From NCBI GenBank assembly GCA_014804425.1, contig JAAUZV010000008.1:28313-64734 (forward strand): a stretch of 36,422 nucleotides of DNA, in the 5' to 3' direction. The position numbers and the translations under genes are program-made. Each line of letters begins with the position of its first letter. Positions within the stretch are counted from its first letter, which is position 1. Positions 29,618 to 36,422 of the stretch are shown piece by piece. This stretch comes from Lachnospiraceae bacterium. GTDB taxonomy: Bacteria > Bacillota > Clostridia > Lachnospirales > Lachnospiraceae. The notes below the pieces were generated by a model that saw only the letters and a list, made by a program, of their open reading frames with translations, did not search any database and was not told the DNA's origin.

Positions 29618-32536
29618 TCACACACCGACTATCCGCGCCCGGCTGCCGCCGTTTTTGCTCTTTGTCACCACGATCTGTTTATCGATCCGTTCCTTGAGCG
29701 CGGCAACATGGGAGATCATGCCGACAAGCCTGTTTCCCTCCGTCAACCCTATAAGCGCTTTCATCGCCTGCTCAAGCGCATCCTCATCGAGCGAACCGAA
29801 GCCCTCGTCCACAAACATCGTATCCAGGCGCACGCCTCCCGCAGATGCCTGAATCTCATCGGAAAGCCCCAGCGCCAGCGAAAGAGATGCCTGAAAGGAC
29901 TCCCCGCCCGAAAGTGTTTTGACGCTGCGGCGGGTTCCGTTATAGTGGTCAACCACATTGAGCTCAAGCCCGCTTTGACTGACATGGTTTTCCGCTTCCC
30001 TGCGCCGCTCCAGCTCGTACTGTCCGCCGCTCATCATCATAAACCGTGTGTTGGCACGCGCAATGATACGGTCAAAATAGGTCATCTGAATATACGTCTC
30101 AAGCATGATCTTTTCCTTGCCGCCAAGATTGCCGTTTGCCGTATCGGACAGCGCCCGCACCCATATAAAGTGCTCCTCCGTCTTTCTGAACTCCTCCGCC
30201 TGCGCCGCAAGAAGCTCCCTGCTTCGCTCATTCGCGCTCCGCCTGGCATGAACATTTTTGGCCTCCCGCGTCAGTTCCTCTTTACGGAAAAGAAGACGGT
30301 CTCTCTGCTCCTCGTTTTCTTCCGTTTGACTGTCGGGTGCTTCCGCAACCTGCTCCCGTAACTGCCGGATCTGTCCCTCCAGACTGCCGATCTGTTTCTC
30401 GCATGCCGCCGTCTCCCGCTGCGCCCGCTCCAAAGCCTCGATAAGTCCCTCCTGCTGCCTTTTGAGCCGTTTCCAGCTTTCCTCCGCATCCTGACCGCTC
30501 TCAAAAAACAGTCTTTCCGAAAGCAGTTTCACCACCGACTCCGCTTCCTCTTTCTGCGCCGTACCGGAAGCGATCGCGATTTCCAGTCCGGCAAGCGCCG
30601 TTTTCAGCGTTTCCAGTGCCTGCTCCGCTTCCGCTATTTCCCGTTCCAGCGTCTCACGCTTTGCAATGCGGACTTCTTCTTCCGCAATCCGCGCGCGGCA
30701 CGCGGCAAGCTGCGTCTCCGTGTCCGCCTTTTGCTCCGCCGCCGGTATTCGATATTCGACGGGTTCTATGTCCGCATCCACATGCAGCAGTTCCGACACC
30801 TGCTTTATGAGCGACTTGCGCTTCTCCTGCGCCTTTCCCGCCGCTTCTCCCGCGCGCTTGCTCTCCTCCGCAGCCTTTTCCTGTGCCCGCTCCGCCTGTT
30901 CCTTTCGTTCGTCAAGCTGCTCCCTGCTCGGAGCGGCCGCGCCGCCATGCGCCGGATGCGGATGCTCCAATGCACCGCAGACCGGACAGCGTTCCCCGTC
31001 TTTCAAGGTTTCCGCGAGGATTCCCGCCTGCGCGTCCAAATAAGCGCGGTTGTCCCTGTCATATGCCGCCTTTGCTTCTTCCGCCTCGTCACGCGCCTGC
31101 CGATAAACCTCCCGCGCTTTTTCGCATTTCTCCTCCAGCTTTTTATATTCGTCAAACGCCCGCTCCAAATCGCCAAGCTTAGCGAGCCGTTCCTCTAACT
31201 TTCCGGCATCGGATAAAAGTCGCTCCCGCTCCTCACCCGCGTGCGCAAGCGCCTGCCGTTCCTGCCTTTTACCATCCGTCTCCTGTTTCAGCGCTCCCAT
31301 CCGCTCCTGCTTCTGTGTGCGCTGCCGCCCGAATGACGCAAGCGTATCGGACAAGTCGGCAATATTCTGCTTCCGCTCATCTAATTCCCGATATTCCGGC
31401 AGGGACGCTTCCAGTCTGGCGATCCACTCCTCAAGTGTTTTTCGTTCCGCATCGACCGTCTCCCCCGCTACGCGCTTTTCCTGCTCTGCATCGACAGTTC
31501 GCCCCTCTACGCGCTTTTCCTGCTCCGCATTGCGGCCCGACTGCTCCCCGCACGCTTCCAGCCACTCCGTCAGCGTTTTGCGCTCCTTTGCTCTCTCCTT
31601 CTCCGCGTTCCATGCTGCGAGAAGACGCTCTCTGTGCGGCAGTTCCCGCGCAAGATCTTCCTCCGCCTCCCGCAGGCTTTCACGTGTCTTTTGAAGCGCC
31701 TGCGCTTTCCCGATCGCCGCCGTGAGCTTTGTCAGTGTTTCCTCATCCCGGGCGATCTCCCGCTCCAGCCGTTCCTCCTCGTTTTGATCCTGCAGAAGCA
31801 GCGTTTCTATGAGACCCATGACGTCCGCAAACGGCAGCTGCCCGCTTACCGCTTTTTGCAGTTCTTCCTGTGACCGGATATCGTCTTCCGTACAGCGAAC
31901 AGACCGGATATGATGCTCCATACCGAGTCTTGCGTCGTCAAGCTGACGTTTCAGCCTGCCGGATTCTTTTTTTAACCGCTCCTGCAGTTCCCAAAACGGT
32001 TCCGTCCGGAAAATCCGGCGGAATATTTTTTTCCGCTCCTCCGTGGTGGCAAGCAGCAGCTTGAGGAAATCTCCCTGCGCGATCATCGCGATCTGCGTAA
32101 ACTGATTGCGGTCGATCCCGATGATATCGCGAACGGCCTCATCCACCTCCCGCTGCTTTGTGATCACTCTGCCATCCGGAAACAAAAGCGTGACGTCCGC
32201 TTTCTCCGTCGTCATACCGCCGCCGCGCTTTGCCGGGCGTTCGTATTCGGGATTGCGCCTAATCGTATAGTTTTTTCCCGCATATTCAAATAACAGCTCG
32301 ACCATGGTCGGCGTATCCGGCGCGGCATATTGGGAGCGGAGCATAGCGGGTTCTCTGTTCTCACCGCTTGCCCTCCCATACAGTGCAAAGATCATTGCGT
32401 CAAAAATCGTTGTTTTTCCGGCTCCGGTATCCCCCGTGATCAGGTAGAGCCCGCTCCTGCCCAGCTCGTCCATCTCTAACACGGTCGTCTCCGCATAGGG
32501 ACCGAATGCGGACATCGTCAGTTTGATCGGTCTCAT
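29618..32536 (-). CDS. sbcC: Nuclease complex subunit SbcC (Rad50-like ATPase)
   Basis: A 972-residue SMC-like ATPase. The N-terminal head has Walker A GDTGAGKTT after MRPIKLTMSAFGPY. Two long coiled-coil arms are interrupted by the zinc hook CPVCG (C517, C520), which dimerises two molecules. The C-terminal head has the signature TLSGGESFQASLSLALGLSD and Walker B MFVDEGFGSLD. With SbcD it opens and cleaves hairpins and blocked DNA ends. It starts seven bases after the SbcD stop. A 39-base in-frame tandem duplication lies in the first coiled coil. Highly charged Glu/Arg/Lys/Ala composition explains several long antisense shadow frames. Confidence 0.96.
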   Translation of the reverse strand: MRPIKLTMSAFGPYAETTVLEMDELGRSGLYLITGDTGAGKTTIFDAMIFALYGRASGENREPAMLRSQYAAPDTPTMVELLFEYAGKNYTIRRNPEYERPAKRGGGMTTEKADVTLLFPDGRVITKQREVDEAVRDIIGIDRNQFTQIAMIAQGDFLKLLLATTEERKKIFRRIFRTEPFWELQERLKKESGRLKRQLDDARLGMEHHIRSVRCTEDDIRSQEELQKAVSGQLPFADVMGLIETLLLQDQNEEERLEREIARDEETLTKLTAAIGKAQALQKTRESLREAEEDLARELPHRERLLAAWNAEKERAKERKTLTEWLEACGEQSGRNAEQEKRVEGRTVDAEQEKRVAGETVDAERKTLEEWIARLEASLPEYRELDERKQNIADLSDTLASFGRQRTQKQERMGALKQETDGKRQERQALAHAGEERERLLSDAGKLEERLAKLGDLERAFDEYKKLEEKCEKAREVYRQARDEAEEAKAAYDRDNRAYLDAQAGILAETLKDGERCPVCGALEHPHPAHGGAAAPSREQLDERKEQAERAQEKAAEESKRAGEAAGKAQEKRKSLIKQVSELLHVDADIEPVEYRIPAAEQKADTETQLAACRARIAEEEVRIAKRETLEREIAEAEQALETLKTALAGLEIAIASGTAQKEEAESVVKLLSERLFFESGQDAEESWKRLKRQQEGLIEALERAQRETAACEKQIGSLEGQIRQLREQVAEAPDSQTEENEEQRDRLLFRKEELTREAKNVHARRSANERSRELLAAQAEEFRKTEEHFIWVRALSDTANGNLGGKEKIMLETYIQMTYFDRIIARANTRFMMMSGGQYELERRREAENHVSQSGLELNVVDHYNGTRRSVKTLSGGESFQASLSLALGLSDEIQASAGGVRLDTMFVDEGFGSLDEDALEQAMKALIGLTEGNRLVGMISHVAALKERIDKQIVVTKSKNGGSRARIVGV
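31449..31526. repeat. 39-bp tandem duplication inside sbcC
   Basis: Two adjacent 39-bp units (31449-31487, 31488-31526) and the start of a third encode EQEKRVEGRTVDA / EQEKRVAGETVDA / ERKTL. The unit is 13 residues, so it shifts the heptad register of the coiled coil. Confidence 0.7.
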
Positions 32537-32543
32537 CGCTGTC

Positions 32544-33677
32544 CTATCCCTCCCATATCTGTTGAATCAGATGTTCCGTCCATGCCGCCTGCTCTGCGCT
32601 CATCGGCTGATTATTCTGCTGCGTGTAAAATTCTTCAAACAGGGTAAGGGGCGTTTTTTGCGCCACATCCGCCGTACCCGTGAGCTGTTCCCCGCTCCTC
32701 GTCCGCCTGTTATCATAATCAAGCTTCATCAAGCGATGATAGATGGAACGCAGCCTGCCGACCGCCTCCGGGATATCCTCCTCGTCCGTCAACGTGATAT
32801 GCAGATAATCCTCCTGATACGTTGTGTGCTCATAAAAGCTCTTTTTCGTCAGTTCCTCATACGTTCCCCGGATTTCCTTCATGTCGTGCTTCGGGGTGAG
32901 CGGCACCGTACGTACGGCAAGCGTTCCTTTTTCTAAAAGCGTAACAACAGAGACGGATTTTTGATCCCCCGCCTCGGAAAAAGAATATTTTAACGGGGTT
33001 CCGCAATAACGGACCCGCTCTTCCCCGCAGTTCTGCAGTGCATGCAGGTGCCCGAGCGCTACATAATCAAAGTCGTCAAACACCGACGCATCCACGTTGT
33101 CGCTGCCGCCGACCGAGATTTCCTCCGATTCCGAGCGGCTCGCTCCCGTGACAAACTGATGGGTGACTAACACGTTGCGATCTGTTCGGTCAATCTCCAT
33201 CTGACTGACCGCAGTGCGCAACGCATCCGTATAGCTTTCGATCGTTTCATCCGGAAAAACACTGCGCACATGCGCGGGCTTTACGAAAGGAAGCAGATAG
33301 ATATGTACGCTGCCGTATTCATCATCCAGCGTGACCGGCTCCGTCGCGCCGTGATAGGCCGGAGAAATATGAATGCCGCTCTCTCTCATAAGCCTTCCGC
33401 CAAAGGCAAGCCGCTCGGCGGAATCATGATTGCCGCTAATGACCAAAACGGTCAATTTTCTTTTTGCCAGCTGCACCAAAAAATCATCAAACAGCCCGAC
33501 CGCCTCCACGGACGGCACGGACTTATCATAAACATCCCCTGCGATGAGTACCGCGTCCGGCTTTTCCTCATCGATAACGGCAATGATCTTTTGTAATATA
33601 TCGCTCTGCTCCTCCAGCATGGAAACCTCATGCACGCGTTTCCCCAAGTGAAGGTCCGAAAGGTGGATCATTTTCAT
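32544..33677 (-). CDS. sbcD: Nuclease complex subunit SbcD (Mre11-like)
   Basis: A 377-residue metallophosphoesterase nuclease. Metal-binding motifs in order: DLHLGKR, AGDVYDKS, SGNHDSAERL, THQFV and LGHLHALQ. It supplies the endo/exonuclease activity of the SbcCD complex, which processes DNA hairpins and protein-blocked ends. The ATG at 33677 has GGGGAGG seven bases upstream; an earlier in-frame ATG at 33716 lacks a site. It is followed by sbcC with a 7-base gap. An extended -10-like TGATAAAAT lies at 33771-33779 on the minus strand, but I could not place a -35 box. Confidence 0.95.
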   Translation of the reverse strand: MKMIHLSDLHLGKRVHEVSMLEEQSDILQKIIAVIDEEKPDAVLIAGDVYDKSVPSVEAVGLFDDFLVQLAKRKLTVLVISGNHDSAERLAFGGRLMRESGIHISPAYHGATEPVTLDDEYGSVHIYLLPFVKPAHVRSVFPDETIESYTDALRTAVSQMEIDRTDRNVLVTHQFVTGASRSESEEISVGGSDNVDASVFDDFDYVALGHLHALQNCGEERVRYCGTPLKYSFSEAGDQKSVSVVTLLEKGTLAVRTVPLTPKHDMKEIRGTYEELTKKSFYEHTTYQEDYLHITLTDEEDIPEAVGRLRSIYHRLMKLDYDNRRTRSGEQLTGTADVAQKTPLTLFEEFYTQQNNQPMSAEQAAWTEHLIQQIWEG

Positions 33678-33848
33678 GGTGATACCTCCCCTCTTATCAT
33701 CATGTATCCCTCCCACAAAATGACGTTTTCAAAAAGGAATATCCTTCTTTTTGTTTTACATTTGCTTTTATTTTATCACAAGATCCCTGCAAATCCCATA
33801 TAGAAAACCTTGTGGGTTAAATTATTTTAAGAATGAAGTAAGGCAGAC

Positions 33849-33877
33849 TTGTTTTTCTTCTGGCAAAGTTATATTAT
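33849..33877 (+). promoter_or_regulatory. Promoter of the PAT-like acetyltransferase
   Basis: TTGTTT (33849-33854), 17-base spacer, TATTAT (33872-33877). The start would be about 33884, leaving a short leader with the ribosome site AGAGAGG. Confidence 0.6.
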
Positions 33878-33899
33878 GAATCGTAAAGAGAGGTTATTT

Positions 33900-34424
33900 A
33901 TGAACACAACGATCCGAACTGCAACGCCGGAAGACGCTGCACGCATTTTAGAAATTTACGCATACTATGTGGAGCATACGGCGATTTCTTTTGAGTACAC
34001 CGTACCCACGCTGTCCGAATTTCAAAACCGCATCAAAAGGACACTGGAACGCTACCCCTATCTGGTCATTGAAACAGACGATGGCATTCAGGGCTATGCC
34101 TATGCCGGCAGCTTCATCGGACGCGCCGCATATCAGCACTCCTGCGAAATGACGATTTATCTTGACCCTCATGCCCATAAGCAGGGACTTGGACGAAAAC
34201 TATATGAAGCGCTTGAAAACAGACTGAAAGAAATGGGATTTTTGAATCTTTATGCCTGCATCGGCTGGCCGGAAATCGAAGACGAATATCTGAACCGCAA
34301 CAGCGCAGACTTCCATGCTCATTTAGGCTACACAAAAGCGGGTACCTTCCATAAATGCGGCTACAAATTCGATCGCTGGTATGACATGATCTGGATGGAA
34401 AAACTAATCGGAACGCACCAATGA
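33900..34424 (+). CDS. GNAT acetyltransferase, phosphinothricin acetyltransferase-like
   Basis: A 174-residue GNAT enzyme resembling the PAT/MddA/YncA group, which acetylates phosphinothricin, methionine sulfoximine or related amino-acid analogues. Typical elements: IRTATPEDAARILEIYAYYV at the start, TAISFEYTVPTLSEF, GYAYAGSF, the acetyl-CoA loop HKQGLGRKLYEAL, NRNSADFHAHLGY and the end GYKFDRWYDMIWME. The ATG at 33900 is preferred to the two upstream in-frame ATGs because AGAGAGG precedes it and the family begins here. It is convergent with the TfoX-C gene; there is no clear terminator between them. Substrate is by family resemblance only. Confidence 0.9.
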   Translation: MNTTIRTATPEDAARILEIYAYYVEHTAISFEYTVPTLSEFQNRIKRTLERYPYLVIETDDGIQGYAYAGSFIGRAAYQHSCEMTIYLDPHAHKQGLGRKLYEALENRLKEMGFLNLYACIGWPEIEDEYLNRNSADFHAHLGYTKAGTFHKCGYKFDRWYDMIWMEKLIGTHQ

Positions 34425-34512
34425 TGATTGGATGTGTCGGGAACGTTTTTCATGCTCATTGGTTTTCTCCTTATAATAGTCACACCATAACTCTGCGTCT
34501 TACAAATCCTGA

Positions 34513-34770
34513 TTACTTTCTTAAAAAGTCGCTGAACTCTTTTAATTCTTTTTTCTTATCCTCAGACAGGCTGTTAAATTCCACATCCGTAATCGCCCCC
34601 TCCAAAGTATATAAATGTACCAGACATACAGAAGGATACGCCTCTTTCAGTTTTATAAATGCCTGTTTTGAGCCTGACTCGATCAGTTTCTCAGCAGAGT
34701 CAATCCCGACCGAGGTCAGTTTCTTTTCCATTTCCTTACCGATATTTCTTAGAGATGTTAATTCCGACAT
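34513..34770 (-). CDS. TfoX/Sxy C-terminal-domain protein
   Basis: An 85-residue protein equal to the C-terminal domain of TfoX/Sxy competence regulators, without the N-terminal domain. The helix-hairpin-helix-like SELTSLRNIGKEMEKKLTSVGID and the conserved HLYTLEGAITDVEFNSL are visible. AAGGAGGAG lies just before the ATG. Stand-alone versions are common in Firmicutes and of unknown function; a role in competence is not implied. It starts 47 bases after the P-loop gene on the same strand and may be the last gene of that operon. Confidence 0.85.
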   Translation of the reverse strand: MSELTSLRNIGKEMEKKLTSVGIDSAEKLIESGSKQAFIKLKEAYPSVCLVHLYTLEGAITDVEFNSLSEDKKKELKEFSDFLRK

Positions 34771-34817
34771 GTCTCCTCCTTATGTTGACAATGAATCGCT
34801 CATTGCAATTGACACGA

Positions 34818-35405
34818 TCAAGTCAAATGGCGGCTCTGAACCCACGACAGGTAATTGTGCTCATCGTCCAATTCATACTCATAATCCAAAGCAGGCCTGT
34901 ATGCATCGATCACACGGATCGCGTATTCCAGAACCTCTTCTTTGCTTTTTCCCGCCACATCGATCATCACTTCGTTTGGCAGAAGCTTCCTGCTTCGTAT
35001 CACGGCATTGCTCCGCTCAATTCCTTCCGGATAAAACAATCCGCCTTCATGGTCGCGGCGGTTTATCATCTGCCGCCTGATCTGCTCCGTGTCGCCGGAC
35101 ACTAATTTTAACGTAATAAATCGATATCCCTTAAAAATGACCGGGAGCTCTCTCGTTCTCACATCGTCAAAATCGAGCGCAACAATGTCTCTGCACCCTT
35201 TTTCATAAAAGAAACGAAGCTGCAGCAGTACGTTTTCCCAGCACATCTGCTCCTCATAGATTCCCTCATCCTCCACATCATTTGGAATCATAAATTCAGG
35301 AACCATACTCTGCTCAACATATACGCCGTTATAATGCTTGTATAATTCTTTTGCCAATGTTGTCTTTCCGACGGCACTCGGACCAATGATAAAAATAAAA
35401 TCCAT
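34818..35405 (-). CDS. P-loop kinase/ATPase of unknown substrate
   Basis: A 195-residue protein beginning with FIFIIGPSAVGKTTLAKEL, a Walker A loop (GPSAVGKT, residues 8-15) at the very N-terminus, as in nucleoside, sugar and polynucleotide kinases. The second half has IVALDFDDVRTREL as a possible Walker B-like strand, and an Arg-rich lid-like stretch DTEQIRRQMINRRDHEGG. The start at 35405 is chosen because GGGGGA lies just before it and the P-loop follows directly. It is 54 bases downstream of the HAD gene. The HAD/P-loop combination resembles the two halves of polynucleotide kinase-phosphatase, but the substrate may just as well be a small molecule. Confidence 0.75.
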   Translation of the reverse strand: MDFIFIIGPSAVGKTTLAKELYKHYNGVYVEQSMVPEFMIPNDVEDEGIYEEQMCWENVLLQLRFFYEKGCRDIVALDFDDVRTRELPVIFKGYRFITLKLVSGDTEQIRRQMINRRDHEGGLFYPEGIERSNAVIRSRKLLPNEVMIDVAGKSKEEVLEYAIRVIDAYRPALDYEYELDDEHNYLSWVQSRHLT

Positions 35406-35459
35406 ACGAATCCCCCATGCTGCCAACAGCCCGCGGCTAACCTCTTGGCCGTATCCGAT

Positions 35460-35963
35460 TCATGACGTACCCAACAGCAGTTTTTCCGCCCTTCGCACAT
35501 CTTCCGCCGTCAGGCCGACATCAGGATCTGTCTTTACCTGATGCCGCTCTATCTCTGCATGATGTAACTCCAAATCGTCGATCACGATCCAATGCGTAAC
35601 GTCCGGATGCTGCTCAAGATAAGCGATGATCTCCCCTGCCTTCACCATGCTGAATTTTTTTGTTTTTCGTATTTCCTCCGTCGAATGATCGGGCGTGATA
35701 CCCGCAATCGACACCCCTTCCCTCTCCAGCATTGCACTTAAGATTTCCGCTTCTTTACGCAACGGTTTTAACTCCCCGGTAAGCCAATGCTTCCATCCTG
35801 AATGTAAGATGATGCCCGCGTTTGTGCGCTTCACAAGTCCGCTCAACAACATCACTTTTTCGTTGTCGATCAATGTGCCGCCGCTGATCTCTTTTTGATG
35901 AGATTGATTCCATGCATTGGAATTCAGTACGCCGTCAATATCTAAAAATATCACATGATTCAT
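35460..35963 (-). CDS. HAD-superfamily phosphatase-like protein
   Basis: A 167-residue HAD-fold protein. Motif I is FLDIDGVLNS with nucleophile D8 and acid/base D10; motif II is ILHSGWKHW (Ser); the acidic motif IV is IVIDDLE. The pattern LDIDGVLN...HSGWK resembles the HAD domain described in Swiss-army-knife RNA repair proteins. The start at 35963 follows AGGAA by eight bases; 38 extra open codons upstream are not used because the promoter leader lies there. It heads a likely operon with the P-loop kinase and TfoX-C genes, with a good promoter 86-115 bases upstream. Confidence 0.8.
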   Translation of the reverse strand: MNHVIFLDIDGVLNSNAWNQSHQKEISGGTLIDNEKVMLLSGLVKRTNAGIILHSGWKHWLTGELKPLRKEAEILSAMLEREGVSIAGITPDHSTEEIRKTKKFSMVKAGEIIAYLEQHPDVTHWIVIDDLELHHAEIERHQVKTDPDVGLTAEDVRRAEKLLLGTS

Positions 35964-36048
35964 TCTTTCATTCCTGTGCCGATCATTATAAAAACAAATG
36001 CCCGAGCAGCTTGCTTCTTTTTGCGCCGCTTGCTTTTCCTTTGCGGCT

Positions 36049-36077
36049 ATTATATCATGATTTTCAGGCTCCAACAA
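36049..36077 (-). promoter_or_regulatory. Promoter of the HAD/P-loop operon
   Basis: Minus-strand TTGTTG (36072-36077), 17-base spacer, TATAAT (36049-36054), with TGA before the -10 (extended). The leader is about 80 bases. Confidence 0.75.
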
Positions 36078-36117
36078 CTACGCAACTGCCATTCGCTTTT
36101 TTGCGCCTGACAGATTC

Positions 36118-36146
36118 TTGATTCCGGCATCTCTCTGCCTTATGAT
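36118..36146 (+). promoter_or_regulatory. Promoter of the XRE gene at the window end
   Basis: TTGATT (36118-36123), 17-base spacer, TATGAT (36141-36146), about 46 bases before the ATG. It is divergent from the HAD operon promoter, with about 40 bases between the two -35 boxes. Confidence 0.6.
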
Positions 36147-36192
36147 AATAAACAAGAGCTCTTACAAACTTTTCTTAGAGGAGGAAGTGTTT

Positions 36193-36422
36193 ATGAATAT
36201 AGCGATCCTATCAGAATATTTGCAGTACCTGCGCAAAAGTCATCATTATACACAGGATGATCTGGCAAAACGGTTAGACCTGTCGCGTCAGGCAGTTTCC
36301 AAATGGGAGACAGGAACAACGATACCCGACGTGGAGATTTTACTGAAGCTTTCCAAGCTGTACGGCATTACCATAAACGATTTATTGGAGCCTGAGATAC
36401 AGCCACGGAAAATCACTGATTT
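36193..36422 (+). CDS. XRE-family regulator, 5' part only
   Basis: The ATG at 36193 has GGAGG eight bases upstream. The 76 visible codons start MNIAILSEYLQYLRKSHHYT and contain a complete Cro/CI helix-turn-helix: TQDDLAKRLDLSRQAVSKWE, then TTIPDVEILLKLSKLYGITINDLL. The gene runs off the window end. The C-terminal domain, which would reveal whether it has a membrane or repeat part, is not visible. The protein is likely to regulate genes just outside the window. Confidence 0.9.
   Translation, partial: MNIAILSEYLQYLRKSHHYTQDDLAKRLDLSRQAVSKWETGTTIPDVEILLKLSKLYGITINDLLEPEIQPRKITD

Overview
The window looks like chromosome of a motile, low-to-mid GC Firmicute of class Clostridia, most likely a Lachnospiraceae (Roseburia/Eubacterium/Butyrivibrio-like). 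Support is indirect: strong AGGAGG-type ribosome sites, sigma-A promoters with 17-nt spacers, pyrophosphate-type phosphofructokinase, a CheC-type chemotaxis phosphatase, a sigma-D-like promoter, GHKL/LytTR and OmpR two-component systems next to ABC exporters, and an ECF sigma factor paired with a large one-TM anti-sigma-like protein. No phage, insertion sequence, rRNA or CRISPR array was seen. Most genes lie on the minus strand.

Layout. 1-606: 3' part of an AT-rich acyltransferase. 829-2588 (+): ECF sigma factor and its membrane partner. 2682-9305 (-): carbon-storage block with PPi-phosphofructokinase, a LacI-type repressor, glycogen phosphorylase and 4-alpha-glucanotransferase. Perfect or near-perfect CG-centred palindromes sit in the glgP and lacI promoters, so the repressor probably controls glgP-malQ and itself. 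9440-11038 (-): XRE regulator with a C-terminal helical-repeat domain, followed by a lipoprotein. 11244-12342 (-): tRNA-Leu, MazG-like protein and GNAT. 12409-12575: an intergenic element that folds on paper into a three-armed cloverleaf plus a long hairpin, bounded by imperfect direct repeats.

12627-20277 (-): two paralogous lipoproteins with calcium-loop-like motifs and an overlooked 35-residue membrane peptide between them; then a LytTR response regulator, a soluble GHKL kinase and a heterodimeric ABC exporter. The exporter promoter has two LytTR-type repeats with 21-bp periodicity just upstream of the -35 region, which ties the regulator to the exporter. 20531-27344 (-): MATE transporter, OmpR-type regulator, histidine kinase, then an ABC ATPase/FtsX permease pair preceded by four helically phased TTAA boxes. 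A 20-residue hydrophobic ORF faces the kinase and shares a palindromic terminator with it.

27448-27996 (+): tRNA Arg-His-Gln-Lys cluster with a consensus promoter and a terminator. 28103-29464: cheC (+) and an unknown protein (-) with a sigma-D-like promoter. 29618-33677 (-): sbcDC. 33900-36422: a PAT-like acetyltransferase (+), a minus-strand set of HAD phosphatase, P-loop kinase and TfoX-C protein, and the start of an XRE regulator (+).

Best candidates for something new: the lipoprotein-microprotein-LytTR-ABC module, the cloverleaf element, the sigma-D-linked unknown protein, and the HAD/P-loop pair, which may form a split end-processing kinase/phosphatase. All functional statements are from reading the sequence; no searches were run.
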